DNA of 64,000 nt, from positions 1-64,000 of IMG/VR virus record IMGVR_UViG_3300032053_005343; one strand, 5' to 3'. The first letter of the stretch is position 1. Every line of letters begins with the position of its first letter. The notes below the pieces were generated by a model. It worked only from the letters and a program-made list of their open reading frames with translations. It did no database searches and was not told the origin of the DNA. Shown in pieces: positions 32,990-43,181 of the stretch. Both the position numbers and the translations under genes were made by a program. The stretch comes from a virus.

Positions 32990-35581
32990 ATGGCTACGAC
33001 TGGACGTGGTGATTTTCCGTTTTCTTCTACGTGGCCTACGATAAAAGGTCTTGTTAAGGAGCAAAGATGGGGGAACACCGACCAAGCACTTAAACAAGCT
33101 TTAAATAATTGGTTTTTTAATACACCTGCCATTAACAATAATATCAATTTATTTATTAATGGTAAAAATTCTGAAAACGATAATTTAAATCTTTTCGCTA
33201 ATGGTAAAGATAATCAAAACCAAGAATTAGATTTATTTATTCACGGATTTGTTGCGCAAGCCGGCAATCTTAATTTATTTATTGCTGGACCAATACAAAT
33301 AACTGATAATCTTGATTTATTTATTCGTGGGTTTGCTACAGAAACTGATAGTATAAATTTAACAATTACTGGGCACGAATCTTTTAATCAATCACTAGAT
33401 CTTTTTATTAACGGGTTTGCTACGCAAACTGATAATATTACCCTGTTTATAAGTAGTATTAATCTTATTTCTTCTGGTTTAGATCTTTTCGTACATGGAA
33501 AAATTTCTTTAACAAACAACTTAGATTTATTGATTAAAGGAAATGAATCTTTTAATCAATCCCTGGACCTTTTTATTAAAGGCAAAGATACTGTAAACCA
33601 AGACATAGATCTGTTTATCAATGGCCCAGAACCAATTAATAATCAGATAGATTTATTTATTATTGCTCCCACACCAATATCAGAATCTATTAATTTATTT
33701 ATTTCTGGTCCTATCCCAAACATAGTTAAAGCTGATATTACTCAGGTAGTTATATCTTCTGGCTTACAAAATATTATAATTCCAGATTTTGGTGTTGTAA
33801 AGGCTGTTATTTTTATAGCCGGTAATCCTACTGCAACAGGGATTCAAGAGAGTGGAATACAATATTCTGTAGGATTTACAGATGGAATAAAATCTAGGTC
33901 AATAGGATTTTCTTCTGAAGATAATGTACCAGATTCCAAGACATGGTGCGTTGGTAGCGAAAATCATCTATTCATGTTAATAGATAAATCTAGTGGTAAT
34001 ATTTTTTCATCCGCAATATTTGATGACTGGATACAAGACGGTATAAGAATAAATTCTGATGTTGCTCCTTCTGGAAATTATTTATTAACTGCTATATTCT
34101 TTGGTGGAAACAAATTAGATGTATTAGTAGATACTTTTGTTACGCCATCCACCACAGGCAATTTTATAGATGTTGATACGGTTTTTGAACCAGATCAGCT
34201 TATTGGTATATCAAACGGTTTTACACTTGACGAAATGGTTCAAGGTCTTGGAAGACTATGTATAGGATTCGCCGACAATGGAGATAGTTTAAGTCAGGGA
34301 TCTATAACATATTTTAGTTCAGACGGTGCCACAATAGGCAGTCCCGCAAGTATAATTAGTAGTGGCATTTTCCAACGCCGAATTACTTTGTCTAGCATAG
34401 TTAATTCTGTTCAAATATCAGGATTTACTTCTTCTGGATTTATTGCCGAAACCGTTACAAGCAATGGTTCTACAAGTGTAGGATTTTTAGCACTTAAATA
34501 TAATGACAACAGGGATCATTTTGTTGGATTTGTTGATTCACCAACAACAAGTGGTTTAAAGGAATTTACAAACCCCAACTTTCATCCATTAATAGCTTTT
34601 CAACTATTGACACAATTAGAATCTTTAGATGCCCTGGTTTCATTTAATAAAGCTGGTGCTCACGGACTATCTGTTTTTACAGAAGATAAGGAATTCTGTC
34701 ATAGTTTCTCCGAAAGATCATCCTCTATAATGATCAATGATACATTATTTGATGATCAAGCTATTAATTTTCCAAACCATAGTGGTTTAACATCCTTTAT
34801 GGCCCCATTTGATTCGATGACCACAAGTGGATGGAAATTAAATTTCACATCAATTGATGGAACTACTAAAAAATGGTTGGCCCTAGCAATAGAAGATCCA
34901 ATAATAATCACTTCGTCTGGTCAGATAGGATTATTTATATCCGGACAAGGAGAAACAAATTATTGGAATCTATTTTTAAGAACTCCAGATAATGATATAG
35001 CCACAAGTAGATCTTTGCATATTTATGGATCTCCAAGTGGCGTAGATTTAAATTTTGCTGGACAAGAAATTGATCTGTTTGTAAAAAGTAGTTTAGGGGA
35101 CAGCATTTATCCTCCTGTGGCTAGTGGGTACAGTTCTCTTTTTATGGGAGTAGAATCTGGTAATGAATCTAGTAGTGGTTACTGGTCGTTATTTTTAAAA
35201 TCGGATGCATCTATTAGTAATAGTATAGATCTTTATATAAGTACTCATGAAAAAATTGCAAGTGGATTTATTGATTTATTTATTGCGAGAATTCCTGATT
35301 TTCCTGGGGAGGAAGGGTTCACGCCAATCAATGCATATCAAACACTGTTTCTTAAAACGATTATCGGTGAAACAGATACTTTAGATTTATTTATTTCTGG
35401 ATTTGTTGTTACGGTTAATAGTAATATTGATTGTTTTATAGAGGGAGTTTTTACAATCAATGACAATTTAAATCTTGTGCTTTTTGGCATCTCCGGAATT
35501 ATTGACAATAATTTGGATTTATTTATTTACGGGATTGATAACCCAAATAGTAATGTAGAATTTTTCATAAGAGGGTATTAA
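32990..35581 (+). CDS. 14-residue-repeat fibre with beta-sandwich domains
   Basis: 863 residues. Residues 1-48: N-terminal cap (MATTGRGDFPFSSTWPTIKG). Residues about 51-246: fourteen tandem LDLFIxG units. Residues 250-640: large beta-rich domain(s) ('VVKAVIFIAGNPTATGIQESGIQYSVGF', 'TWCVGSENHLFMLIDKSSG', 'GLTSFMAPFDSM'), plausibly a lectin-like module. Residues 645-863: more divergent repeats and five C-terminal LDLFIxG units. Probably a tail fibre or tip adhesin sharing its stalk with the proteins at 1841 and 9078. Confidence 0.62.
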   Translation: MATTGRGDFPFSSTWPTIKGLVKEQRWGNTDQALKQALNNWFFNTPAINNNINLFINGKNSENDNLNLFANGKDNQNQELDLFIHGFVAQAGNLNLFIAGPIQITDNLDLFIRGFATETDSINLTITGHESFNQSLDLFINGFATQTDNITLFISSINLISSGLDLFVHGKISLTNNLDLLIKGNESFNQSLDLFIKGKDTVNQDIDLFINGPEPINNQIDLFIIAPTPISESINLFISGPIPNIVKADITQVVISSGLQNIIIPDFGVVKAVIFIAGNPTATGIQESGIQYSVGFTDGIKSRSIGFSSEDNVPDSKTWCVGSENHLFMLIDKSSGNIFSSAIFDDWIQDGIRINSDVAPSGNYLLTAIFFGGNKLDVLVDTFVTPSTTGNFIDVDTVFEPDQLIGISNGFTLDEMVQGLGRLCIGFADNGDSLSQGSITYFSSDGATIGSPASIISSGIFQRRITLSSIVNSVQISGFTSSGFIAETVTSNGSTSVGFLALKYNDNRDHFVGFVDSPTTSGLKEFTNPNFHPLIAFQLLTQLESLDALVSFNKAGAHGLSVFTEDKEFCHSFSERSSSIMINDTLFDDQAINFPNHSGLTSFMAPFDSMTTSGWKLNFTSIDGTTKKWLALAIEDPIIITSSGQIGLFISGQGETNYWNLFLRTPDNDIATSRSLHIYGSPSGVDLNFAGQEIDLFVKSSLGDSIYPPVASGYSSLFMGVESGNESSSGYWSLFLKSDASISNSIDLYISTHEKIASGFIDLFIARIPDFPGEEGFTPINAYQTLFLKTIIGETDTLDLFISGFVVTVNSNIDCFIEGVFTINDNLNLVLFGISGIIDNNLDLFIYGIDNPNSNVEFFIRGY
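33140..33721 (+). repeat. fourteen coding 42-bp repeats
   Basis: In-frame units of the LDLFIxG family. One stretch (ESFNQSLDLFINGFATQTDN) is almost the same as ESFSQSLDLFINGSIQTTDN in the 1841 gene, pointing to exchange of repeat blocks between genes. Confidence 0.75.
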
Positions 35582-35621
35582 TTATGTTTCATTATAAAAC
35601 ATATAGAATGGGGTGTTCGAT

Positions 35622-37340
35622 ATGGCCAGAGTAATATATTTTGGTCAGGCGATAATTCCCGCTCCACTTATCGGTATTACAAAAAATTATATCAAAGCGG
35701 GAGACGGCACAAAATTAGGTATAAACTATGGTATTACCATTACGGGCACTCTTCTGCCATTTATGGGATCACCTAGTGGTACGTTTACTTCACCAGCAGA
35801 CGCCTTTTGGACATTATCTGGAGATCCTCCGGACGAATCTTTTGCAAATAATGATGCCGCATTTTCAAGTCTTGTCAAAAAGCAAGAAGCTATTAGATAT
35901 TTATTTAGCCAAGAAGGAAAATTATTAGAAATATATTCGGGTGCTTCTCCTGCTATTATAAGATGTAATCCAAGAATTATTTCAATAGATTTTCAACAGG
36001 GTCAATGGGTTGATCGTTTAGAATACACAATAACGTTAGAAGCTGACTGGGTGTTTATTGCTGGTTTATCAACAGATACAGAAGATAGTTTTGAGGTCGA
36101 ACTAATTGATACTGGACAAGAGAATTGGTCGTTTACAGAAACCGCTGGCCAAGGCGGTAGTGGCTATACTGTTTCGCATACTATTTCTGCCCATGGCGTT
36201 GCGGGATATGATGAAACTGGTATACCATTTTCTGGGGCCGGAGAAGTAGCGGGTGGAGAGGCGTGGAAACACGCAAAAACATGGTGCGACAATAGGGCGG
36301 TCGGAGTAGTTGATCCGGATATAATGTTTGCTATTATTGGAATATCTGGATTGATTGGTGGATCATATGCAAAGAATACCAATTTGACGCATTTCAGTGG
36401 CGACTATTCGATTACAGAAACGTGGATTTTATCCCAAGATAATTTCTTTATACAAAAATCATTTACTTCAAACAAGAACACAGAAGGAAAAATAGATGCT
36501 TCTTATACTGGAAAAATTACCGGAATATCAGAAGGAGAAAAAACTGGTGGTACATTAGCTATAGCTAACGCCAAAGCTGCTATTCCAACAAATTCCCAAG
36601 CAAAAATAGATACAGAGAATGCACTTGGGGATCTACTAGAGACCTTCGTGTTGGGAGCCGCTCCTTCAACAAAAAATGTGTCAATTAATAATGCGGACGC
36701 CACAGTTAATTTTTCCTTTACTTGGTCAACTGATGAAGAGGAAACATTTACTAGAAGTTGTGAAGCCTCGATTGATTTCGACGAAGGCAACGGAACATAC
36801 AATCTTTCATTGTCGTGCGACATACAAGGAAAGGGTGATACCGTTGCTATAAAACTTGTTAACGCCAAGGCTGCTATTCTTAACGAGGTGGACGCAAGAT
36901 CAAAAGCTATTGAATTGGTTGGAGATCAGCTTCCCGACGGGGTTGAAATAGCAACAGATTTTTCGTCCAAGTCTGTATCAATAAACGAGACCAGGGGGAG
37001 CGTTAGATTTACTTATACATGGAAAAATACGACGACAGGATTTGATAATTTTGAGATTTCTATTGATATTCAATTGCCAAATAAAGTGATAGCAATAATA
37101 CCAGTACCGGGAAGGGTTGGCGGACCAATCATACAGGATATGGAAACGACGACCCAACAGATAGTTACTGTCTCGCTTAGTAGTCCGGGAAATGACATAA
37201 AGCCAGATAATTTGACTGTTATTGGAATTATTGAGGATGCTGCTGGTTTTATTAATACATGGATACTAGAAAGTGATAAAGAGACTTATTCACCAACGAA
37301 TAAAAAGTATACAAGAACAAGATCTTATATTGTTGACTAG
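35622..37340 (+). CDS. tail-tip/baseplate protein with paired Ig-like modules
   Basis: 572 residues from ATG 35622 (MARVIYFGQAIIPAPLIGITKNYIKAGDG); an in-frame GTG 9 nt upstream is the alternative. The N-terminal domain ('RCNPRIISIDFQQGQWVDRLEYTITLEADWVF') resembles distal-tail/hub proteins of siphophages. Two tandem modules follow: 'ANAKAAIPTNSQAKI...SKNVSINNADATVNFSFTW' and 'VNAKAAILNEVDARS...SKSVSINETRGSVRFTYTW'. They are internal duplicates. The C-terminus is beta-rich. Likely part of the tail tip, next to the very large protein that follows. Confidence 0.55.
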   Translation: MARVIYFGQAIIPAPLIGITKNYIKAGDGTKLGINYGITITGTLLPFMGSPSGTFTSPADAFWTLSGDPPDESFANNDAAFSSLVKKQEAIRYLFSQEGKLLEIYSGASPAIIRCNPRIISIDFQQGQWVDRLEYTITLEADWVFIAGLSTDTEDSFEVELIDTGQENWSFTETAGQGGSGYTVSHTISAHGVAGYDETGIPFSGAGEVAGGEAWKHAKTWCDNRAVGVVDPDIMFAIIGISGLIGGSYAKNTNLTHFSGDYSITETWILSQDNFFIQKSFTSNKNTEGKIDASYTGKITGISEGEKTGGTLAIANAKAAIPTNSQAKIDTENALGDLLETFVLGAAPSTKNVSINNADATVNFSFTWSTDEEETFTRSCEASIDFDEGNGTYNLSLSCDIQGKGDTVAIKLVNAKAAILNEVDARSKAIELVGDQLPDGVEIATDFSSKSVSINETRGSVRFTYTWKNTTTGFDNFEISIDIQLPNKVIAIIPVPGRVGGPIIQDMETTTQQIVTVSLSSPGNDIKPDNLTVIGIIEDAAGFINTWILESDKETYSPTNKKYTRTRSYIVD

Positions 37341-37348
37341 GAGAAAAA

Positions 37349-40300
37349 ATGTCTGACAAACTTAGTGAAATGATATCGGCAGACCAAAGACAGATTTTTG
37401 GTTTAACTATTCAAAGAATTAATATAGATATTGGGCCTTTCGGAGGAGAAAATACATATACGTTTACACTAATCAAAGAACCGGGTCAGACCTTCCATCT
37501 TCAAGATGTTACTTTTAGAGATGGGGTGGCCCCTTTTATTAATTTAACATTTGCTGAACTTGATGTTTTTGCTTCTGTCATTTCGTGGAAAGAGACTATT
37601 GCTGATATAGGGGGTAACTCTATTTATACGGTAGTATTAGCACAATATAATAGAGTTTTTTTACAGCATTTTCAATTCCAGGAGATTAATCATTTAATTA
37701 TATTTGACCCAATAACACACAAAAATGTATTAAATGAAGATTTGGTTGCGCAGGGTGCAATAGTTGATGAAGAAGGTATTTTGCAAGAAGTGTTTCTGTG
37801 GGATGATATTGTTTATATTCCCGAAAAGATGATTCTACCACCATCCGTGTTTATGCAGAACCGATCAGCCGCTATTTTTGGTCCACCTATTACGAAAATT
37901 TTTGACGCATTTAAAGATAAAATTTTTAATATAGGGGGTGTAAGTCTGTTATTTAATTTTGATGGACTATTAATAGACAATGGTGTTGAACAGCCAATCC
38001 GCATACGACTATTTCGCGGATATAATCGAACAACTTTATTTACTGTTATTGAAGATTATGCTGTGGACAATAATTTTGAATATTCATCAAGAGTTAAAAG
38101 AATTAATGAAGGTGAAAATACTGGTATTTATGAAGTTTCTTTTTATAAACATATCGTTCCAGATGGAATAAATGGCTTCGCAACAGAGAATGACAGTGTT
38201 TTAAATGTTTTAGCGGCAATGCATAATGGTGAAATCATTAATCATGAAAGAGGTTATGCAGTTGCCAAAGATTTTACTACAAGGACAAGTTTTAGTGTCA
38301 AAGAGAGAGACTTTATTCCCCCTGGTTACGTGGTTGTTCCGGTTGATCCTGAAAATTTGGTAGATAAAGTATTTGTTACAAAAGGAATTACTGAATTTAT
38401 AGATTTTACTTCTAAAAAGATTGTCCACATAGTTCGTGGTGGACTTCAATCGAATTTTCTTAATTTTACTGCTGGCGATATTCACCAATTTTGGGGTTTT
38501 AAATCCCCAGGTGTTCTTAAAGATCCACCATCAACTAGTGATTTGTCAAAGATGAATAAAATATTAGATAACGAAGATATAATAGGCGATGATGAGCATC
38601 TTCGGGAATTTATGAATCTTTGGGGAAGACAATTTGTTGTTAATAGTACTCACTTAACAGAATTTTTACCTCTTACGCCAGAACAAGAGGCGGCTATAGC
38701 AGAAGAAGAACAGGCAATAATAGACCTTATTGAAGCTTTGTTAGCACATTTTAATTCTTTGCCAAGAAGAAAACTGGGGGATCATTATAGAAATGGCGAG
38801 GAAATATTTAGAGGTTTTCTTCTTCAATATAAAAACGATCATCCTGAAATATTTGATAATAAGCCAACAAATATATATGGGGGATTATCCGATTTTAGGA
38901 ATGGCTTTGATTTTGAGCCCGGAATTATGATGGTATTATTTGATACCGCATTAAATTCTTTGTCTCCCCATTATCCTTCTGTTGATGAAATATTGGGATC
39001 TGTGGGAGAAGCAGAATTTTATCAATCTCAAGGATATGTAGGCTTATCATTAATTTCTACCCAAATTTCTTTAGAACAAGAAAGAATACTTCGACAAATT
39101 CCAGCAAGCATAAGAGCCAAAGGCATGTGTTTTCCTTCTGTAGATCATCCACTTTCCAGAATATCAAAAGCAATCGCTAATTTTAGATCTTCCATCGGGC
39201 AGTGGCCTTCTTATATTAAATTACCGAAAGTACCGCCAAAGAAGGGGAATACTGAACATGTGTGGGGGTCAAAAATAATATCGACGATTAATCATGTAGG
39301 AACCACTAAAATAGATCCAAAAACAAAATTTAAAATTAAATCGGACTATGTTAGAGTTGATGTAAAACAGTATAATAATTTTTATATTATTACATTACCG
39401 GGACAAATGTTGCAAATTCAAACAACTACATCGAAATCCACCGATAATCCAGATGGCTGTCTAGAAAGGGACTTAAAAATAATAGAGCGTTTAAATGATG
39501 CATTTATTGCAACCGAAGACGCCCAGAAGCGATATGGGCCATTCGTTGTTTCAGAAGGACGAACATTAGATGAGAACAACAAAGAATATAGTGATATTAT
39601 AAATAATCCTTCAGAATATGTAATTAAAAATATTGTTAATGATAGATTGGTCCCAGAAAATTTTAACCCAGATGGCAAATTAAGTTATTTAGAATCTATT
39701 GAAGAAATGAAAAAATTTATTACGCAGAATTTAAGTGCGATTGATGTGCCAAAGGTTCAGTCAAATCAATTTGGTTCAATAACGGTAGCGGGACTGCCGG
39801 TGGAACAAGCTTTTTTGCCCATACTTTATGCGGGTTTTAGTCGTATAGCAAGAATCAATATTAATTTTGATATAAATGGTATAAAAACCACTTATTATAC
39901 AGAAATACCACAAAGAGAAGATATTCAAAATGATGTTGAGATTTCGGATAGACTCGAACCACTTGAAGAAAAACTTGATAAAATAATAGCCAAAAAACCC
40001 AAGAATAAAGTGGTAGACATTAATGAACCAAAACTAGAATCTGACCCAAAACAAAATACACTTAGTGACGAAGAATTAAAATACATATATAAAAAACCAG
40101 AAGGAGGACAGGGTATAATAGTGGATGTTGAAACAGGAGGTCCATTTTATACTGTTAGAAGAGTAAACTATGCGGATATTGACCCCCAAACCTTTGCGGG
40201 AGGATTGAATATTACAGAAAGTTATTTTGCAGCAGAATGGAAACATGTAAGAAATTTGTCTGAGCCAGATGATAGTCCTGGATATTTATTGCCAGAAACA

Positions 40301-40399
40301 AAAGTAAATGTTAGTATTTTTTCTGACAGTGAGTTTGGTCCTTTTGTGCCATATATAGAACAAAGTCCACAGGTATTTATGCCTCCGTTAGAGGCTTAA
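37349..40399 (+). CDS. large tail-tip/baseplate hub protein
   Basis: 1016 residues, RBS AGGAG. It begins 'LTIQRINIDIGPFGGENTYTFTLIKEPGQTFHLQDVTFRD' and contains many beta segments, an acidic helical insertion ('PLTPEQEAAIAEEEQAIIDLIEALLAHF') and a proline/charge-rich late region ('LEPLEEKLDKIIAKKPKNKVVDINEP'). No lysozyme or peptidase motif is visible. Size and place after the distal-tail-like gene argue for a tail hub or receptor-binding platform. Family not recognised. Confidence 0.5.
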   Translation: MSDKLSEMISADQRQIFGLTIQRINIDIGPFGGENTYTFTLIKEPGQTFHLQDVTFRDGVAPFINLTFAELDVFASVISWKETIADIGGNSIYTVVLAQYNRVFLQHFQFQEINHLIIFDPITHKNVLNEDLVAQGAIVDEEGILQEVFLWDDIVYIPEKMILPPSVFMQNRSAAIFGPPITKIFDAFKDKIFNIGGVSLLFNFDGLLIDNGVEQPIRIRLFRGYNRTTLFTVIEDYAVDNNFEYSSRVKRINEGENTGIYEVSFYKHIVPDGINGFATENDSVLNVLAAMHNGEIINHERGYAVAKDFTTRTSFSVKERDFIPPGYVVVPVDPENLVDKVFVTKGITEFIDFTSKKIVHIVRGGLQSNFLNFTAGDIHQFWGFKSPGVLKDPPSTSDLSKMNKILDNEDIIGDDEHLREFMNLWGRQFVVNSTHLTEFLPLTPEQEAAIAEEEQAIIDLIEALLAHFNSLPRRKLGDHYRNGEEIFRGFLLQYKNDHPEIFDNKPTNIYGGLSDFRNGFDFEPGIMMVLFDTALNSLSPHYPSVDEILGSVGEAEFYQSQGYVGLSLISTQISLEQERILRQIPASIRAKGMCFPSVDHPLSRISKAIANFRSSIGQWPSYIKLPKVPPKKGNTEHVWGSKIISTINHVGTTKIDPKTKFKIKSDYVRVDVKQYNNFYIITLPGQMLQIQTTTSKSTDNPDGCLERDLKIIERLNDAFIATEDAQKRYGPFVVSEGRTLDENNKEYSDIINNPSEYVIKNIVNDRLVPENFNPDGKLSYLESIEEMKKFITQNLSAIDVPKVQSNQFGSITVAGLPVEQAFLPILYAGFSRIARININFDINGIKTTYYTEIPQREDIQNDVEISDRLEPLEEKLDKIIAKKPKNKVVDINEPKLESDPKQNTLSDEELKYIYKKPEGGQGIIVDVETGGPFYTVRRVNYADIDPQTFAGGLNITESYFAAEWKHVRNLSEPDDSPGYLLPETKVNVSIFSDSEFGPFVPYIEQSPQVFMPPLEA

Positions 40400-40416
40400 G
40401 AATAGGAAAGAATAAA

Positions 40417-42207
40417 ATGATTGCTTTTTTAGAGTCTCCCGCAATTATTTCTTTAGTTAATGGTTATATACCATTTATGCCAGACGCCGGTATTTATTGT
40501 GGGGGATATCAAGGTCCACTATACCCGAATCCACTTGTTTTTAAAGATGGTCTTAATATCAATTTATATCTAGAGGCCAGATATCCGATTGCGCTTGATT
40601 ATATAATGAAAAATGATGGGGATATATATAATTCAGGATTTCCCAAAGGATGTCCTGGAATAGAATACACTAACCCCGGACATTTATTGGGATTAATAGA
40701 TACTTATACAAGAATGTTATATGGATTAGGGATTATTAAACTTGCTAGAGAAGGACATTTAGGCTTTAACATATCTCCAATTATAAATGTCGAGAATATT
40801 CCGGCGAAGAGACTTGGGGGGAATACTTATACGGACATTAAAATATCGGATATTTATCCAGAATCATCAGAGATACCGTCTGATTATTTAAAGGAATTTA
40901 TAGATATTGATGGAAATTTAATTTTAGATCCTAAGACTAATTTGCCGTTCATTTTTACGGATAAATATAAACCATCAACAGGAAAAATTAATTGGAAAAA
41001 TTTATTTTTAAATGTCGATTTGAATTCCTATTTTGGTATACCAGAATTTTTTGAAAATATTATTAATGCTGTCCATGAATCTATATCTGATTTTAATGAA
41101 AAAAAAATAATTGATTTAGATCCAGAACAAGCTCCCTGGTCTACAAATGGGTTGGTAGATTCTTTGCCAAATCCAATCATTGACCCAGCCATATTTCCTC
41201 ATGGCCTTGAAAATTTAGACGAAAATTTACCTTCTGGGGGATTTTATGGTCTTTCTAATTATGGACAATTACAGTATTTAACTAAATCTCACGTATTAAA
41301 TTCTCAACAATCACTAAAATTAATGACAGGATCAGAAAATTTCCATAGAATAAATATACCTAAAGATCCGACAACAAGATATGAATATAGATCGTTGAAT
41401 GAATTAAATTCCTTTATTAATGCTGTGCCAATACAAACGCATGGCATGAAATATAATGTTAATATAGAAACTGTTGGTGGTGGATCGCCGGTTTTTATCG
41501 GCAAAACGAATTACTACAACACTTCCCATGCGCAATATCTGGCACTATTAGCATCGAGTCCAAATTGCGCAGTGAGCGCGCCTGATGGGTTTTGGGAGCC
41601 CATGTGTGAACTAGTCGGGAAAAAGGAAGGAGTAAGATGTAGTTTTGCCTTATTGTGTTTTGATCAGTTAGAGCATGGTGTTTATACGACATTTCCATAC
41701 GTAGGAGGTGTCTTGTATACTTCCTTTTTTATTACTGATATTTGTTTTACTACACTTATTAACAATCCAGTAACCATTAATGTTACAGGGAAATTTATAG
41801 CAAACGAGGATATTAATGGTACATTTTTTCCAAGACAAAATTTATTAAGACAAATGATAGTTAAATCTTCTCAAACAAACAGGTTTATATGGGATAGAAA
41901 ATGGTACGATTTAGAAAATGAAGAAGATATAAGTGTCAAAACCATAGATGAATTTCTGGTATCTCCCGGAATTCTTAACGCCGTACCAGAACTTGAATCA
42001 GTATTAATGACGCAAGAATCTGAATTTTTAGAATCAATAATTTTGCCTGCCCACGATTATTCTAGGACAATAAGAACCAGGATTATAATAAAATCTAGGG
42101 TTTTAACCGACTTGTCACAACCATTCTTCCAGGGGTACGAGAACATAAGTCTACAATTAAATATAGAAACGGGGGGGTCGAATATTTTATATAATTATGA
42201 ACAATAG
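40417..42207 (+). CDS. tail/baseplate protein
   Basis: 596 residues, RBS ATAGGAAAG. It begins MIAFLESPAIISLVNGYIPF and contains 'GDIYNSGFPKGCPGIEYTNPGHLLGLIDTY', 'DPEQAPWSTNGLVDSLPNPI' and a beta-rich C-terminus ('VLTDLSQPFFQGYENISLQLNIETGGSNILYNYE'). No enzymatic motif. It is the last large protein of the tail module before a pair of fibre paralogues. Confidence 0.5.
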   Translation: MIAFLESPAIISLVNGYIPFMPDAGIYCGGYQGPLYPNPLVFKDGLNINLYLEARYPIALDYIMKNDGDIYNSGFPKGCPGIEYTNPGHLLGLIDTYTRMLYGLGIIKLAREGHLGFNISPIINVENIPAKRLGGNTYTDIKISDIYPESSEIPSDYLKEFIDIDGNLILDPKTNLPFIFTDKYKPSTGKINWKNLFLNVDLNSYFGIPEFFENIINAVHESISDFNEKKIIDLDPEQAPWSTNGLVDSLPNPIIDPAIFPHGLENLDENLPSGGFYGLSNYGQLQYLTKSHVLNSQQSLKLMTGSENFHRINIPKDPTTRYEYRSLNELNSFINAVPIQTHGMKYNVNIETVGGGSPVFIGKTNYYNTSHAQYLALLASSPNCAVSAPDGFWEPMCELVGKKEGVRCSFALLCFDQLEHGVYTTFPYVGGVLYTSFFITDICFTTLINNPVTINVTGKFIANEDINGTFFPRQNLLRQMIVKSSQTNRFIWDRKWYDLENEEDISVKTIDEFLVSPGILNAVPELESVLMTQESEFLESIILPAHDYSRTIRTRIIIKSRVLTDLSQPFFQGYENISLQLNIETGGSNILYNYEQ

Positions 42208-42235
42208 TGTATTAATTAAATAGGAGATTGTTTTA

Positions 42236-42859
42236 ATGTCTATTTCAGTTTATGTCGGCGAAGATCAGTTATTACCGAGTAGTTCCGGTCTTGGTTTCTA
42301 TGGTAATGATGGATTTGGTGCCCCAATACTTATTGGAGCATATAATGGTAGAACCTTCGTCACAGATCAAAATGGTATTATAGAAGGTTTTGAATGTAAT
42401 AATAATAAAAAAATATCTACAACTGGTGTAATTAATGGGCAAACCGGGTTAGGTATTCAATTAATTAGTCTTCCCAATAATTTGGCTACCATTAACATAA
42501 GATTTGAATATCTATCAGAGGTTAGAACACTTACTAGTAAATTTTATATTTTTGATGGAACAACAACTAGTGGTACACCAAATATAAATAATGATCCGAG
42601 CGGACTAACGTGTTATTGTGCAGAAACAAGGCATCAAAGTGTTATCCAAGATCCCGATGGATTGGGTGATACGGATTGGTTTAATACACACGGATCGACA
42701 TTTTTAGAATTAATTAGTTCGCCCGGAGAAAGCGGACTAAGACCATTGGGTTCGTTAACTTCAGATGTAAGGCACGATTGGTACGTTGCAATTAGTTCTA
42801 CTCCCGTTACTTTTGGAAATAAAATGTTCGGACTATATTTTGAGACAGAATTTCTATAA
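42236..42859 (+). CDS. small fibre/decoration protein, copy 1
   Basis: 207 residues. Beta-rich with 'GLGFYGNDGFGAPILIGAYNGRTFVTDQNGIIEGFECNNNKKIST', ending 'SDVRHDWYVAISSTPVTFGNKMFGLYFETEFL'. It is paralogous to the gene at 43957: same start pattern, the TFVT(D/N)xNG motif, the (T/S)xRHDxYxAxSxxP motif and the final E(F/Y)L. RBS ATAGGAG. Its 3' end overlaps a convergent HTH gene by 53 nt. Confidence 0.6.
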   Translation: MSISVYVGEDQLLPSSSGLGFYGNDGFGAPILIGAYNGRTFVTDQNGIIEGFECNNNKKISTTGVINGQTGLGIQLISLPNNLATINIRFEYLSEVRTLTSKFYIFDGTTTSGTPNINNDPSGLTCYCAETRHQSVIQDPDGLGDTDWFNTHGSTFLELISSPGESGLRPLGSLTSDVRHDWYVAISSTPVTFGNKMFGLYFETEFL

Positions 42860-43181
42860 GAGAATTAATAAGTTCTTGTTCATTAAATGGTAAATATTGT
42901 TTTTTAGATATTTGCAATTTTATTTTACCTTTAATTTTTAAATCCTTATTTTTATAATCAATTTTAATATCTTTTTTAATTGTTCCTTTCCTCTTAGATA
43001 AAAGTTCTTGTTTTTGTTCTTCTGATAATATTATATCTTTTGTGTAATTTCTTGCTGATGAAGTTGATATGTTCAATTTTTTACCAATATCTATTAATGA
43101 CCAACCTAGCACTCTTAATCTTCTAGCCTCTTCTTTTGGACAACATTTGATTACTAAAGATAATTTGGAATTTTTATTCAT
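42807..43181 (-). CDS. small HTH protein linked to a homing nuclease
   Basis: 124 residues. N-terminal HTH of the form 'KEEARRLRVLGWSLIDIGKKLNISTSSARNYTKDI', then a basic linker (KRKGTIKKDIKIDYKNKDLKIKGKIKLQ) and a helical C-terminus (FNEQELINSLIEIL). No nuclease site. The start overlaps the upstream HNH gene by 8 nt. Its last 53 nt lie antisense to the fibre gene. It may be a regulator of the nuclease or a decayed nuclease that kept its HTH. Confidence 0.55.
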   Translation of the reverse strand: MNKNSKLSLVIKCCPKEEARRLRVLGWSLIDIGKKLNISTSSARNYTKDIILSEEQKQELLSKRKGTIKKDIKIDYKNKDLKIKGKIKLQISKKQYLPFNEQELINSLIEILSQNIVRTFYFQK

